From positions 1 to 64,000 of the forward strand of contig JBDHEI010000007.1 of NCBI GenBank assembly GCA_039591075.1: DNA of 64,000 nt, given 5' to 3'. The DNA is from JAOTVV01 sp039591075. Lineage in GTDB: Bacteria > Gemmatimonadota > Gemmatimonadetes > Gemmatimonadales > GWC2-71-9. The translations under genes and the position numbers were made by a program. Below are positions 52,086 to 60,271 of the stretch, piece by piece; within the stretch, counting starts at the first letter, position 1; every line of letters begins with the position of its first letter. The notes beneath the pieces were generated by a model. That model had not been told where the DNA came from. It saw only the letters and a program-made list of their open reading frames with translations, and searched no databases.

Positions 52086-54245
52086 GTGCGCGACCAACAA
52101 CCAAGAAGACCATCGCTGGTGTCCATCGCGGCGAGTTGTCTCGCCGGTGTGCTGTATCTGGGTACGGTTTCGGCGGGCCCGGCGGCGGCCCAGCAGGCGG
52201 AGGTCACCCCGCCAGTCGCCAAGGTGATCCCGCATCGGCTCGAGATGCACGGCCATGTCCGAACCGACAACTACTATTGGCTCAGGGAACGCGACAATCC
52301 GGAAGTGATCACCTACCTCGAGGCGGAGAACGCCTACACCAAGGCGGTTATGGCCCATACCGAGGCCTTCCAGGAAGAGCTGTACCAGGAGATCCTCGGG
52401 CGTATCAAGCAGACGGATCTCTCGGTGCCGTTCCTGCAGAATGGGTACTACTACTATTCGCAGACCGAGGAGGGCAAGGACTACCCGATCTACGCCCGCA
52501 AGAAAGGCTCATTGGAGGCAGCGGAAGAGATCCTGGTGGATGTCAACCAGTTGGCCGAAGGGCATGGGTTCACCTCCGTCCGCTGGCCGGCAGTCAGCTC
52601 GGGAAACGAGATCATTGCCTTTGCCCACGATACGGTGGGGCGCCGCTTCTACACCATCCGCTTCAAGAACCTCACCACCGGGAAGCTCCTGCCGGACGAG
52701 ATCCCCGGGAGCACCGGCAACATGGCATGGGCCAACGACAATCGAACGCTGTTCTACGCCAGGCAGGATCCGGAGACGCTTCGCTCGTACCAGATCTACC
52801 GGCATGTGCTGGGCACCGAGGCGGCGCGGGATGAGCTGGTCTACCAGGAGGACGACGTCGAGTTCTCGTGTTACGTCTGGAAGACGAAAACGGAGCAGTA
52901 CATCATCATCGGCTCATCTCAGACACTGAGCAATGAGTACCGATTCTTGAAAGCGGACAATCCCGGCGGTGAGTTCACGCTGTTCCTGCCGCGTGAACGC
53001 AATCACGAGTACTCGATCAACCATTTCGGCGATCACTTCTACATCACCACTAACGACGGTGCCCAGAACTTCCGGCTCATGCGGACGCTCGTGGAACGTA
53101 CGGCAAAGGACGCCTGGGAGGAGGTGATCCCACATCGCGACGACGTGCTGCTCCAGGGGTTCGACGTGTTCCGGGACTATCTCGTGGTGATGGAGCGGCG
53201 CGAAGGACTACTCCGGATCCGAATACGCGCGTGGTCGGGAGGCGAGGACTATTACCTCGACTTCGGCGAGCCGGCGTATGCCGTGTATCCGAGCAGCAAT
53301 CCGGAGATCGATACCCGGATCCTTCGGTACAACTACACGTCCCTCACGACGCCAAGCTCGGTCTACGACCACGACATGGCCACCCGAGAACGAACGCTGC
53401 TCAAGCGGGAGGAAGTGCTGGGCGGCTATGAACCCAACGACTACGTGACCGAGCGCCTCTACGCCACAGCCCGAGATGGCGTGCGGGTTCCGGTCTCGAT
53501 CGTCTATCGCCGAGGGCTTGAGAAGAATGCGCGCAACCCGTTGCTCCTGTACGCGTACGGGTCGTACGGGTCGAGCATGGACGCGAGCTTCAGCTCGGTA
53601 CGACTCAGTCTGATCGATCGTGGATTTGCCTACGCCATCGCCCATGTCCGGGGTGGTATGGAGATGGGTCGTCGGTGGTACGAGGACGGCAAGCTGTTGA
53701 AGAAGAAGAACACCTTCACAGACTTCATCGACGTGGCTCAGTACCTGATCGTGGAGCGCTACACGACTCCCGCAGTCCTGTTCGCGCAGGGCGGCAGTGC
53801 CGGGGGTCTCCTCATGGGGGCCGTGACCAATATGCGCCCGGAGTTGTTCAGGGGCGTGATCGCCGCCGTGCCCTGGGTGGACGTGGTCACGACCATGTTG
53901 GACGCCAGTATCCCGCTCACAACGAGCGAGTACGACGAGTGGGGCAACCCGAACGAGGAGCAGTACTACCGGTACATGCTCTCCTACTCGCCGTACGATC
54001 AGGTAGAGGCAAAGGGCTACCCCAACATGTTGGTGACGACCGGGCTGCATGACTCGCAGGTGCAGTACTTCGAGCCCACCAAGTGGGTGGCGAAGCTGCG
54101 AGCGATGAAGACCGACCGGAATCGGCTGCTCCTCAAGACCAACATGGAGGCCGGCCACGGCGGCGCCTCCGGCCGCTACCGCCGCTACCGGGACATCGCG
54201 TTCCAGTACGCGTTCATGTTGGACCTGGTGGGGATTCGACAGTAG
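52086..54245 (+). CDS. Oligopeptidase B-like prolyl oligopeptidase (S9A) with signal peptide
   Basis: A 719-residue exported serine peptidase with an N-terminal signal (SCLAGVLYLGTVSAGPAAAQ), a beta-propeller (about 60-420) and the S9 catalytic domain. The Ser is in QGGSAGGLLMGAV near 569, the Asp in TGLHDSQV near 655, and the His in EAGHGGASGRY near 690. NPLLLYAYGSYGSS and FAYAIAHVRGGMEMGRRWYE are typical of oligopeptidase B. It should cleave oligopeptides after basic residues. GTG at 52086 is preferred since GAGGAGGT lies 7 nt upstream; an ATG at 52053 has no Shine-Dalgarno. Confidence 0.93.
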   Translation: MRDQQPRRPSLVSIAASCLAGVLYLGTVSAGPAAAQQAEVTPPVAKVIPHRLEMHGHVRTDNYYWLRERDNPEVITYLEAENAYTKAVMAHTEAFQEELYQEILGRIKQTDLSVPFLQNGYYYYSQTEEGKDYPIYARKKGSLEAAEEILVDVNQLAEGHGFTSVRWPAVSSGNEIIAFAHDTVGRRFYTIRFKNLTTGKLLPDEIPGSTGNMAWANDNRTLFYARQDPETLRSYQIYRHVLGTEAARDELVYQEDDVEFSCYVWKTKTEQYIIIGSSQTLSNEYRFLKADNPGGEFTLFLPRERNHEYSINHFGDHFYITTNDGAQNFRLMRTLVERTAKDAWEEVIPHRDDVLLQGFDVFRDYLVVMERREGLLRIRIRAWSGGEDYYLDFGEPAYAVYPSSNPEIDTRILRYNYTSLTTPSSVYDHDMATRERTLLKREEVLGGYEPNDYVTERLYATARDGVRVPVSIVYRRGLEKNARNPLLLYAYGSYGSSMDASFSSVRLSLIDRGFAYAIAHVRGGMEMGRRWYEDGKLLKKKNTFTDFIDVAQYLIVERYTTPAVLFAQGGSAGGLLMGAVTNMRPELFRGVIAAVPWVDVVTTMLDASIPLTTSEYDEWGNPNEEQYYRYMLSYSPYDQVEAKGYPNMLVTTGLHDSQVQYFEPTKWVAKLRAMKTDRNRLLLKTNMEAGHGGASGRYRRYRDIAFQYAFMLDLVGIRQ

Positions 54246-54455
54246 GCGCAACCGGCTGGGGTGCAGCGGCCAGAGATTCGGTGGTGGGGGAGTCCCCAGG
54301 TGATGGGCGCCACGAGACCCGCCACCGCCGCTGCCTATCCAATTACCAGTCGCGCGTCGGTGGGTGTGGTGGTCACGTCTGTGACAATTCTGACCTGACG
54401 GCCCCATGAGCTAGTCAGACTCGCGCCCATCCGTGGCCCCCCTCATCTTTGCCTG

Positions 54456-56009
54456 ATGGCCGATCGCACATCGCGCTTCCAGCGTATTCCCGACAGCGGC
54501 GCCAGCCAGTTTGCCTGGTCGGGACTCACTCCGGATCTCCTGAGGAGAGCCCGCCGACGGGTGAAGACCGTCGCGTGGATCATGCTGGTCGTCATGGGGC
54601 TCGGCGCGGTCATCGACCTCGCATACGCTGCGCTGGTCATTGGTGAGGTGCATCCGGTTTGGCTCATTGGGAGCGCGGTGGCGGTGCTCCTGAGCGTGGG
54701 GTTTGTGCTGGTCGTGCGGAGCGAGCGGGTCTCGCACCTCACCGTCCTACACATGGCGCTGGCGTACGAAGTGGTGTTCTGTTTCTTCCTCTCGGTATTG
54801 ACGCCGTGGCTCATGTACGTCGAGATCGGCGAAGTCCCGTACGTCACGTGGGTGACGCCGCTGATCATCTTCTTTCCCCTGATCGTGCCGAGCCCGCCCC
54901 GGGTGACGCTGATGACGGCCATCGCCGCTGCCTCGACACGCCCTCTCGGGTTGTTCGTGCTCCAACAGTCTGTGGGCGTCGAGCTCGCAGCTGCGGATTA
55001 CGTCGCGTCGACCATGAGTCCGGCCTTTGCCATCCTGCTGGCATATGCGGGATCGCGTGTGGTCCACGGCATGAGCGTCGATCTCTCCGAAGCGCAACGC
55101 ATGGGGAGCTATGAGCTCGTAGCGCGGCTGGGAACCGGCGGCATGGGCGAGGTGTGGCGCGCGCAACATCAATTGCTGGCGCGACCGGCCGCTGTGAAGC
55201 TCATCCGATCCGAGACGCTCACAGGGGCACCCGAACATCAGCGGGTGACCATTGCCCGGTTCGAGCGCGAAGCGCAGGCCACCGCCGCGATGCGTTCGCC
55301 GCACACCATCGAGCTGTACGACTTCGGCGTTACCGACAGCGGCACGTTCTACTACGTGATGGAACTGTTGAGCGGGCTGGATCTTGACGTTCTGGTTTCG
55401 CGGTTCGGACCGATGCCGGCGGCCCGGGTGATCCATCTGCTACTTCAGGTCTGTGACTCGCTCGGCGAGGCCCACGATCACGGGCTGATTCACCGCGACA
55501 TCAAGCCGGCCAACATCTACGTGTGCCGCTACGGCCGACGATGGGATTTCGTGAAGGTGCTCGACTTCGGCCTCGTCAAGATCCATGACAGCGATGACGA
55601 GGGTGAGCTCAAGCTCACCGCCCCTGACCGCGTGAGTGGCACGCCCGCGTTCATTGCGCCCGAGCAGGTGATGGGCGAGGAGGTGGACGGTCGTACGGAT
55701 ATCTACCAGCTCGGCTGCGTGACGTTCTGGTTGCTCACGGGGACGTACGTCTTCCGTGCAGGGTCCGCCATGGCCACGATGATGATGCACGTGCAGGCGG
55801 TTCCGGATGCACCGTCGAGCCGCGCTGAACGGCCGATTCCCGAAGGGCTGGATAGACTCGTGCTCTCGTGTCTCGAGAAGGATCCTGCACGACGACCGCA
55901 AGGCGCCGATCAACTCGCCCGGATGCTCGAAGCCTGCCGCGTGGACGAGCCGTGGACCGAAGACCGCGCTCAGCAGTGGTGGGAGAAACACCTGCCGGAG
56001 GGATCATGA
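54456..56009 (+). CDS. Ser/Thr protein kinase with N-terminal multi-helix membrane domain
   Basis: A 517-residue kinase with several membrane helices at about residues 38-200 and the kinase domain at about 212-480. The glycine loop is GTGGMGEVWRA, the Lys is in AAVKLIRSE, LIHRDIKPAN is the catalytic loop near 346, VLDFGLVKI the metal motif near 370, and GTPAFIAPEQ the activation segment. The domain order (membrane then kinase) is inverted compared with most bacterial Hanks kinases. The ligand of the membrane part is unknown. The 210-bp gap before it (54246-54455) shows nothing I can support. Confidence 0.9.
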   Translation: MADRTSRFQRIPDSGASQFAWSGLTPDLLRRARRRVKTVAWIMLVVMGLGAVIDLAYAALVIGEVHPVWLIGSAVAVLLSVGFVLVVRSERVSHLTVLHMALAYEVVFCFFLSVLTPWLMYVEIGEVPYVTWVTPLIIFFPLIVPSPPRVTLMTAIAAASTRPLGLFVLQQSVGVELAAADYVASTMSPAFAILLAYAGSRVVHGMSVDLSEAQRMGSYELVARLGTGGMGEVWRAQHQLLARPAAVKLIRSETLTGAPEHQRVTIARFEREAQATAAMRSPHTIELYDFGVTDSGTFYYVMELLSGLDLDVLVSRFGPMPAARVIHLLLQVCDSLGEAHDHGLIHRDIKPANIYVCRYGRRWDFVKVLDFGLVKIHDSDDEGELKLTAPDRVSGTPAFIAPEQVMGEEVDGRTDIYQLGCVTFWLLTGTYVFRAGSAMATMMMHVQAVPDAPSSRAERPIPEGLDRLVLSCLEKDPARRPQGADQLARMLEACRVDEPWTEDRAQQWWEKHLPEGS

Positions 56010-56210
56010 GGCCGTCACCCTGCATCGACCATCAAAACTCGAGCAGGTCTCGCAGGTAAGCACGAACAGATGTAGACGGCACGGTGAGGTGCACTGCTCG
56101 ACCGCTGCGTGGCAGAGAACCGCAACGCGGATGGCCTCGCGGGCGGTGGTGGGCCTGCTCGGCTTGGCACATGGCAATGCTCTTCGTACGCCAGGTGACG
56201 CGGTGGATTC

Positions 56211-56747
56211 TCACATGACGCCGTGCTCGTCGGCCCCCCCCGCCTCACCCGATCGCGACCGTATGTTCAACAGTCCCCACGCGATGGACACAACGAAACA
56301 CACCGCACCCGCTGCCACGAAGGCCCGTCCGATGGCGTGATCGCGCTGGAGCACGCCGAGCGTGCCGAGGAGGTAGGCCCAATCGTGCTCGCCCCCTCCG
56401 ACGAGCGGCAGCTCTTGTGCCCGTGCGTCCCTGACGTAGACCGAGATGTTCCAGAGGTTCTGCGCCACCCACCACAGGAGGACCGATGCGGCGTAGCGGT
56501 TCCGGTGATGTAGAAAGTAGCCGAAGAAGGTGACGGGAACGATGAGCTGAAGCAGTGTGCCGCCGAGGAACCCGATGAACTCGCCGAACGGACTGAAGAA
56601 CACGTGTCCGGCTTCATGGATCGCCAGATCGAGGTTGTCCACCAGCCGGAACTGCGAAGGATCGCGCAGGATGAAGAAGCCATAGACCGCGAGGGCCAGC
56701 GTAAGCGCAATCTTGGCACTCGGCGTCAGGCGGGTCGAGAGATCCAC
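56211..56747 (-). CDS. Small membrane protein with HEAGH motif, putative membrane metalloprotease
   Basis: A 178-residue membrane protein with about four to five helices. HEAGH (His44, Glu45, His48) sits at a membrane-edge helix, followed by FFSPFGEFIGFLGGTLLQLI. This resembles the zinc-binding segment of M50-like intramembrane proteases, but the second M50 motif (NxxPxPxLDG) is absent, so protease activity is uncertain. GTG at 56747 has GAGG 4 nt upstream. I see no gene in the gap to the kinase stop (56010-56210). Confidence 0.7.
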   Translation of the reverse strand: MDLSTRLTPSAKIALTLALAVYGFFILRDPSQFRLVDNLDLAIHEAGHVFFSPFGEFIGFLGGTLLQLIVPVTFFGYFLHHRNRYAASVLLWWVAQNLWNISVYVRDARAQELPLVGGGEHDWAYLLGTLGVLQRDHAIGRAFVAAGAVCFVVSIAWGLLNIRSRSGEAGGADEHGVM

Positions 56748-56867
56748 TGTGCCTCGTCGTGGAGATGGGTGCCAACGATCTGCTCCGACGAGCCCTCACG
56801 ATAGGCGGTCGCGCCGGTTTCACCAACGGCATGCGGTCCTCGGGTGCTCGGGCACCAGACGCAACAG

Positions 56868-56894
56868 CCCCGTAGCATCTAAGTCGCTACGGGG
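56868..56894. terminator. Hairpin downstream of the tRNA gene
   Basis: CCCCGTAGC pairs with GCTACGGGG (9 bp) around a 9-nt loop. On the minus strand it follows the tRNA after about 12 bases, and is the expected place of its terminator; a weak T-run (ATTCTATT) lies on the plus-strand side. Confidence 0.55.
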
Positions 56895-56906
56895 ATTCTA
56901 TTAGGA

Positions 56907-56980
56907 TACGCCCACCGCGATTCGAACGCGGGGACCTTCGGCACCGGAGGCCGACGCTCTATCAGCTGAGGCACAGGTGC
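56907..56980 (-). tRNA. tRNA-Arg (anticodon CCG), somewhat degenerate
   Basis: The anticodon arm (stem TCGGC/GCCGA, loop CTCCGGT, anticodon CCG) and the T arm (CCGCG-TTCGAAT-CGCGG) are perfect. The acceptor end of the 3' side is TGGGCGT with discriminator A. The 5' side (GCACCTG) pairs poorly, with several G-U pairs and one A-C mismatch, and the D stem has a C-C mismatch and only one G where GG is normal. CCA is not encoded. I therefore call it a probable tRNA-Arg(CCG) but cannot exclude a pseudo-tRNA. The exact 5' end is uncertain by two bases. The 534-bp region 56748-57281 otherwise holds the hairpin, this tRNA and the susC promoter region; a short cagctgt tandem repeat (around 56988-57003) lies just upstream of it. 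Confidence 0.65.
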
Positions 56981-57140
56981 GCAGTATCAGCTGTCAGCTG
57001 TCAGTGCTGGTGCGTCGTCGCGAGACCAGTGGCCCGCCGGCGAGCTTTAAGCGGCAGGCGGCGCGGAGCCAGGATCGTCCAAGCCCTCACGTAACACCTT
57101 TCTCCACAAGCTCTTGACGCGATTCTGGCCAGCGCCGCCC

Positions 57141-57169
57141 TTGCCAATGTGGCAAGCGAGCGACAATAT
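57141..57169 (+). promoter_or_regulatory. Palindrome and candidate promoter upstream of susC
   Basis: TTGCCA-ATG-TGGCAA (57141-57155) is a perfect 6-bp inverted repeat. Its left arm could also be a -35 element, with CAATAT (57164-57169) as a -10 after 17 bp. A repressor or activator site for the susC-susD operon is plausible. The susC start lies about 110 bp further on. Confidence 0.4.
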
Positions 57170-57281
57170 GGGAGCCTCCGCATTCCTTATGGCGCCGGTG
57201 CACCATGCCCCCCCAATGAGGGTCACCGACGCGACGGATAAGCCGGCAACGTTCGACAACGTCCACAGGAGGTAATGGGTC

Positions 57282-60227
57282 ATGCGATCCAGATTTGTCC
57301 TACTCGTGGGTTTGCTGTTCAGCGTCTGGGCAGGTTCGGCCCATGCGCAGACGCGCGTGGTGACCGGCCAGGTCACTGCTGCCATGACCGGCGCGCCGCT
57401 CGAGGGCGTCGGTGTTACAGTGGCGGGGACGACGATCTCGGCCCGGACGCGCGCCGATGGTTCATTCAACATTGGCGTCCCGGTCGGCCAGGTCCGCCTG
57501 TCGTTCCGGCTAATCGGGTACAAGCGGGCCGTTGCGGTGCTTTCGGCGGGCGTGAGCACCCTGAGCGTCAGCTTGGAACCGGACGTCTTCAAGCTCGACG
57601 AGGTCGTTGTGACTGGACGAGCGACCGAGATCTCACGGCGAAACCTCGCGAACGCGGTGGCCACACTCAGCGGCGAGGAAGTGGCGAATGTGGCTGCCCA
57701 GAGCATTGAGCACGCGCTGCAGGGAAAGGTGGCCGGAGCCGACGTGTATACGAACTCCGGTGCGCCCGGTGGCGGTGCCCAGGTCCAGCTTCGTGGCGTG
57801 TCCACGATCAGCGGGGCGAACTCGCCGCTGTACGTCGTCGACGGGGTCATTATCAGCAACGAGGCCGTTTCGTCCAACACGAATGCCGTCACGCGGGCGT
57901 CAGCGGGCTCGAATGCGTCCACCCAGGACGGGCCGGTGAACCGGGTAGTGGACCTCAACCCCAACGACATCGAAAGCATCGAGATCCTGAAGGGCGCGTC
58001 GGCGTCAGCGATCTACGGGTCCAAGGCGCCCAACGGGGTGATCATCATCCAGACCAAGCGCGGCCGCGAGGGACGGCCTCGGGTGAGCCTGACCCAACGG
58101 TTTGGGTTCTTCGATCTGGCCGAGAAGCTGGGATTCCGCACGTTTGAGGACGCTGCCGAGGTGGACGCGTGGGGCGGGGCGGGGACCGCGGCTGACGTGG
58201 GCTTTACGCCCGGCCAGACGTTCGATCACGAACAAGCCCTCGCCGGCCGTAACGCCCTCTCGTACGAGACGCAACTCAGCGCCAGCGGGGGCAGTGAAAA
58301 CACGACTTACTTCGTGTCAGGCCTGTGGAAGAACGACGAAGGCATCATGCAGAACACCGGGTTCGCGAAACAGTCGATCCGAGTGAACGTCGATCAGCAG
58401 CTCTCCGACCGGTTGCGGGTCAACGTCAGCACCAACGCCCTGCACACCCTGGCACAGCGCGGACTGACCAACAACGATAACGCGGGCGTAAGCCCATACA
58501 TGGTCTTGGCGTTCACGCCGAACATTGTCGACCTGCGCCAGCGGCCCGACGGCACGTTCCCCGACAACCCGTTCGAGCGCAGCAACCCGCTGGCGACGAT
58601 TGCGCAGATGAAGAACGACGAGGACGTGTGGCGGTTCATCGGATCGTTGCGCCTGGAACTCGACGCGATTCAGACCGGCAGCCACAGGCTGCGGTTGTTG
58701 GCCCAGGGTGGCGTCGACTTCTTCGAGCAGAAGAACGATCTGTTTTTCCCGCCGGATCTACAATTTGAAGACGACGACGGCTTTCCCGGCACGTCGCTCG
58801 TCACTAACAGTGACAACGAGTTCCTCAACCTGAACTCCAATGTGATTCACACCTACATCCCGGCGGGCGGAGGGACGAGCTTCACATCGTCGGCGGGCGT
58901 GACCTATGCGACCCGGGACCTCTCGAGCGCCAGCATCCAGAATCAGGGCCAGGTCGCTGGCCAGGAGAGTATCGCGGCCGGCATCAAACCCACGCTCAAC
59001 GAGTTTCGGACGCGCTCCGAGGACTTCGGCTTCTATTTTCAGGAGGAGGTGCTGACCCTGAACGATCGGCTGCTCCTCACCGCCGGTATTCGCGGCGATC
59101 AGACGAGCCGAAACAGCGAGGATGACAAGCTCTTCTGGTATCCCAAGGCGGCGGCCTCGTTCCGCTTCCCCGGGAGCGGGGGGTTCCTCGACGAGATCAA
59201 GTTCCGGGTTGCGTACGGCGAGGTTGGCAATGAGCCTCTGTTCGGCCAGAAGTTCACCCCGCTGACGGCCACTGCCAACGTCGAAGGCATCCCCGGCCTC
59301 CTGGTTCAGGGGAATGTGGGAGACCCCGACCTGCGGCCCGAGCGCCAGAGGGAGATCGAAGGGGGAGTTGATGCGACGCTGCTGAACGGGCGGGCCACCG
59401 TGGAGTTCACCGGGTACCAGAAGAGCGTCAGCGACTTGCTCCTCACCCGTGGACTCGCCCCGTCGTCTGGCTTTGCCCAGCAGATTTTCAACGGTGGCAA
59501 GCTCCGGGTGCGCGGTGTGGAGGCGGCCCTGGGGATCGCGCCGATCCAGACCGGCAACATCAACTGGCTGCTGCGAACGACCTTCGCCTTGTCGCGCAGC
59601 AAGGTCACCCAGCTCGACGTGCCCGCCTTCGTCCCGGGCAACGCCGGGTTCGGCACTGGGTTGGGAACGTTCCGGATCGAGGAAGGCAAGTCCGTTACCC
59701 AACTCGTTGGCAATACCGGGAACGGTGGTCCAGTTGGACAGCTCGGCGACGCGAATCCTGACTTCCGGATGGGAATCACCAACGACGTCGAGGTGGGTTC
59801 TTTCTCGGTCTTCGTCCACGCGGATTGGCAGAAGGGCGGTGACGTGGTGAACCTCACCGAGCTGCTGTACGACGCTGGTGCGAACTCCGAGGACTTTGAG
59901 GCAGACGACGGTGGCTCGTTCCGCATCGCCAACTTTGGTAGCAGCGCCGTTGGCACGAGTCTCTACATCCAGGACGCGTCGTTCTTCAAAGTCCGGGAGG
60001 CGACCATCGCCTGGCAGCTGCCCCAGCAGTTGGTGTCGGGCATCTGGGGTGCGATCCAAAACGCACGCCTGAGCCTGAGCGGACGCAACCTGTTCACGTT
60101 CAGCAGCTACCGGGGTATGGATCCCGAGGTCAGCAACTTCGGCAACCAGGCAGTCGGCCGAAACATCGATGTGGCTCCGTTCCCACCGAGTCGGAGCTTC
60201 TGGTTCTCCATCGACCTGAGCTTCTGA
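57282..60227 (+). CDS. susC: SusC/RagA-family TonB-linked outer membrane protein
   Basis: A 981-residue outer-membrane receptor. After the signal peptide (RFVLLVGLLFSVWAGSAHAQ) comes a carboxypeptidase-regulatory-like domain (VVTGQVTAAMTGAPLEGV, about 25-105), then a plug domain (LQGKVAGADVYTNSGAPGGG, NDIESIEILKGASASAIYGS, about 120-255) and a large beta barrel ending in SFWFSIDLSF, the typical C-terminal outer-membrane signal. It pairs with the SusD-like lipoprotein next door to bind and import a large substrate, powered by TonB. GGAGGT precedes the ATG at 57282 by 9 nt; an ATG 7 bp before is in another frame. Confidence 0.93.
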   Translation: MRSRFVLLVGLLFSVWAGSAHAQTRVVTGQVTAAMTGAPLEGVGVTVAGTTISARTRADGSFNIGVPVGQVRLSFRLIGYKRAVAVLSAGVSTLSVSLEPDVFKLDEVVVTGRATEISRRNLANAVATLSGEEVANVAAQSIEHALQGKVAGADVYTNSGAPGGGAQVQLRGVSTISGANSPLYVVDGVIISNEAVSSNTNAVTRASAGSNASTQDGPVNRVVDLNPNDIESIEILKGASASAIYGSKAPNGVIIIQTKRGREGRPRVSLTQRFGFFDLAEKLGFRTFEDAAEVDAWGGAGTAADVGFTPGQTFDHEQALAGRNALSYETQLSASGGSENTTYFVSGLWKNDEGIMQNTGFAKQSIRVNVDQQLSDRLRVNVSTNALHTLAQRGLTNNDNAGVSPYMVLAFTPNIVDLRQRPDGTFPDNPFERSNPLATIAQMKNDEDVWRFIGSLRLELDAIQTGSHRLRLLAQGGVDFFEQKNDLFFPPDLQFEDDDGFPGTSLVTNSDNEFLNLNSNVIHTYIPAGGGTSFTSSAGVTYATRDLSSASIQNQGQVAGQESIAAGIKPTLNEFRTRSEDFGFYFQEEVLTLNDRLLLTAGIRGDQTSRNSEDDKLFWYPKAAASFRFPGSGGFLDEIKFRVAYGEVGNEPLFGQKFTPLTATANVEGIPGLLVQGNVGDPDLRPERQREIEGGVDATLLNGRATVEFTGYQKSVSDLLLTRGLAPSSGFAQQIFNGGKLRVRGVEAALGIAPIQTGNINWLLRTTFALSRSKVTQLDVPAFVPGNAGFGTGLGTFRIEEGKSVTQLVGNTGNGGPVGQLGDANPDFRMGITNDVEVGSFSVFVHADWQKGGDVVNLTELLYDAGANSEDFEADDGGSFRIANFGSSAVGTSLYIQDASFFKVREATIAWQLPQQLVSGIWGAIQNARLSLSGRNLFTFSSYRGMDPEVSNFGNQAVGRNIDVAPFPPSRSFWFSIDLSF

Positions 60228-60230
60228 CCC

Positions 60231-60258
60231 GTGGTGACACGAGAGTGGTGACACGAGA
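60231..60258. repeat. Perfect 14-bp tandem duplication between susC and susD
   Basis: GTGGTGACACGAGA occurs at 60231-60244 and again at 60245-60258, in the 44-bp gap between the susC stop and the susD start. It precedes a GAGAGG Shine-Dalgarno region. It may simply be replication slippage, but lies where it could alter susD translation. Confidence 0.85.
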
Positions 60259-60271
60259 GAGGAATCGAACC

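Noticed and set aside
56907..57003. Possible integration site of a mobile element at the tRNA
   Set aside because: No integrase, second att copy or element genes are seen; the cagctgt repeat is only about 15 bp.
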